From: Kiritimatiellales bacterium
GTDB lineage: Bacteria; Verrucomicrobiota; Kiritimatiellia; Kiritimatiellales; Pontiellaceae
Reading direction: 5' to 3'
Length of the DNA: 6,472 nt
Assembly (NCBI GenBank): GCA_013042165.1
Contig: JABDQT010000206.1
Location: 1-6,472, forward strand
The translations under genes were made by a program, and so were the position numbers. The notes under the pieces were generated by a model, which saw nothing but the letters and a program-made list of their open reading frames with translations, did no database searches and was not told the DNA's origin. This document shows, one piece after another, positions 5,702-6,472 of the stretch. Numbering within the stretch: the first letter of the stretch is position 1; each line of letters starts with the position of its first letter.

Positions 5702-6349
5702 ATGAACGCTAATCAAGAAGTTATTAGAAGGCTTTCAAGATATCGGAATGTGATGCGCAAGATGAAGGCATTGGGACTGATTAAAGTATTTTCCGACAAT
5801 CTCGCCGACGCGGTCGGTGTCTCTCCCTCGTTGGTGCGCAAGGACTTCTCGATGTTCAACCTGACCGGCAACAAGCGCGGTGGATATCGGATCGAGGATC
5901 TCGTCGCGAAGCTGAACGTCTTGCTGGGAAAAGACAAAAAGCAGAGGATCATCATTATCGGTTGCGGCAAGCTGGGGCAGGCCCTGATGAATCATAACGG
6001 GTTTCCGAGAGTGGGCATCCGCGTGGTCGCCGGGTTCGATTCCGATCCCGAGGTGCTGGATCCCGATGCACCGATCCCTGTTCTGCACGTAAAAAAGATC
6101 AAGGAATTCATTACGGAGAATCAAATCCGGGTGGCCGCACTGACGGTGCCCGAACCCGCTGCGCAGGGCATGGTCGACACCCTGAAGAAAACCTGCGTCA
6201 AGGGGGTCATCAACTTTGCGCCGGTCTCGCTGAAAAGTTCCGATGATTTTCTCATCCACAACATGAACATTGAGCAGGAAATCGAAAACCTTTTCTACAA
6301 CATCCACTTTTCCGAAGCCAACCCGCCGAAAAGTGACAAGGCCGAATGA
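5702..6349 (+). CDS. rex: Redox-sensing transcriptional repressor Rex
   Basis: This 215-residue protein is of usual Rex length. The N-terminal winged helix (about 5-78) carries the family recognition-helix signature SPSLVRKDFSMF (41-52), then NKRGGY (57-62). A Rossmann domain follows with GCGKLG (87-92) after the hydrophobic strand RIIII, and the C-terminal helix ends near FLIHNMNIEQEIENLFY, as expected for domain-swapped Rex dimers. Family knowledge: Rex binds DNA when NADH is low and releases it when NADH rises, controlling fermentation and hydrogenase genes. It faces away from the hydrogenase operon across 299 bp, so that operon is its likely target, possibly with itself. The start at 5702 is chosen because the ATG at 5697 runs straight into a stop; the Shine-Dalgarno is poor (GGGG, 10 nt upstream). 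No terminator was found after the TGA. Confidence 0.95.
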   Translation: MNANQEVIRRLSRYRNVMRKMKALGLIKVFSDNLADAVGVSPSLVRKDFSMFNLTGNKRGGYRIEDLVAKLNVLLGKDKKQRIIIIGCGKLGQALMNHNGFPRVGIRVVAGFDSDPEVLDPDAPIPVLHVKKIKEFITENQIRVAALTVPEPAAQGMVDTLKKTCVKGVINFAPVSLKSSDDFLIHNMNIEQEIENLFYNIHFSEANPPKSDKAE

Positions 6350-6436
6350 TGGAAATCCAATCTTGGCATTGATACGGCTTGGTTTGACGAGGCGTTTTCT
6401 GCAATATCCGCATCTGAATTTTGCAAGGGGGTTCGC

Positions 6437-6472
6437 ATGGCAGGTTTGAATGATTTTATTAATGATGATGGC
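6437..6472 (+). CDS. Possible start of a further gene, truncated by window edge
   Basis: ATG 6437 is preceded by AAGGGG (6425-6430), 6 nt away, and opens 12 codons (MAGLNDFINDDG) to the window edge, 87 bp after the rex stop and on the same strand. Too little is visible to recognise a family. The same frame has no stop between the rex TGA and the edge, so the true start could be a non-ATG codon further upstream. Confidence 0.35.
   Translation, partial: MAGLNDFINDDG

Noticed and set aside
5735..6307. Minus-strand open frame opposite rex
   Set aside because: Shadow of rex; the plus-strand product carries the Rex DNA-binding signature and Rossmann motif.
1..6472. CRISPR array, insertion sequence, tRNA or prophage features
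   Set aside because: No regularly spaced direct repeats, transposase or integrase motifs, terminal inverted repeats or tRNA-like cloverleaf were seen.

Overview
This window is the core of an NAD-linked [FeFe]-hydrogenase operon with its probable regulator divergently transcribed beside it. The host looks like an anaerobic, fermentative bacterium. Moderately GC-rich codon use, a redox repressor of the Rex family and a Pro-rich exported protein with a secretin-like motif would fit the Verrucomicrobiota/Kiritimatiellota, but nothing here fixes the taxon and that placement is only a guess. No mobile elements, tRNA or rRNA genes, or CRISPR repeats were seen.

Layout. On the minus strand, read from right to left, five tightly spaced genes (gaps of 12-20 bp) form one operon: a NuoE-like thioredoxin-fold [2Fe-2S] subunit (hydC, 5402-4917), a stand-alone GHKL/HATPase protein (4896-4300), a small thioredoxin-fold [2Fe-2S]-type protein (4283-3894), a NuoF-like flavoprotein (hydB, 3881-2100) and the catalytic [FeFe]-hydrogenase (hydA, 2086-338). 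A strong intrinsic terminator (286-316) closes the operon. Beyond it, on the same strand, the 5' end of an exported protein gene (211-1) runs off the left edge. It has a clear signal peptide and a short motif resembling the start of a secretin N-terminal domain. On the plus strand, rex (5702-6349) reads away from the operon, followed by a possible new gene start at 6437.

How the parts work together. HydA, HydB and HydC carry the cofactor motifs of the trimeric HydABC (group A3-like) hydrogenases, which couple NADH and reduced ferredoxin oxidation to H2 formation by flavin-based electron bifurcation/confurcation. All H-cluster ligand motifs are intact. Rex senses the NADH/NAD+ ratio, so a divergent rex next to an NADH-consuming hydrogenase implies derepression of H2 production when NADH builds up. 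The 299-bp region between them (5403-5701) holds a plausible hydrogenase promoter with a 14-bp palindrome in its spacer, a 9-bp inverted repeat in the hydC leader and further small palindromes before rex. The least understood parts are the orphan HATPase and the three-cysteine ferredoxin-like protein inside the operon. The H-cluster maturases HydE, HydF and HydG are not in the window.
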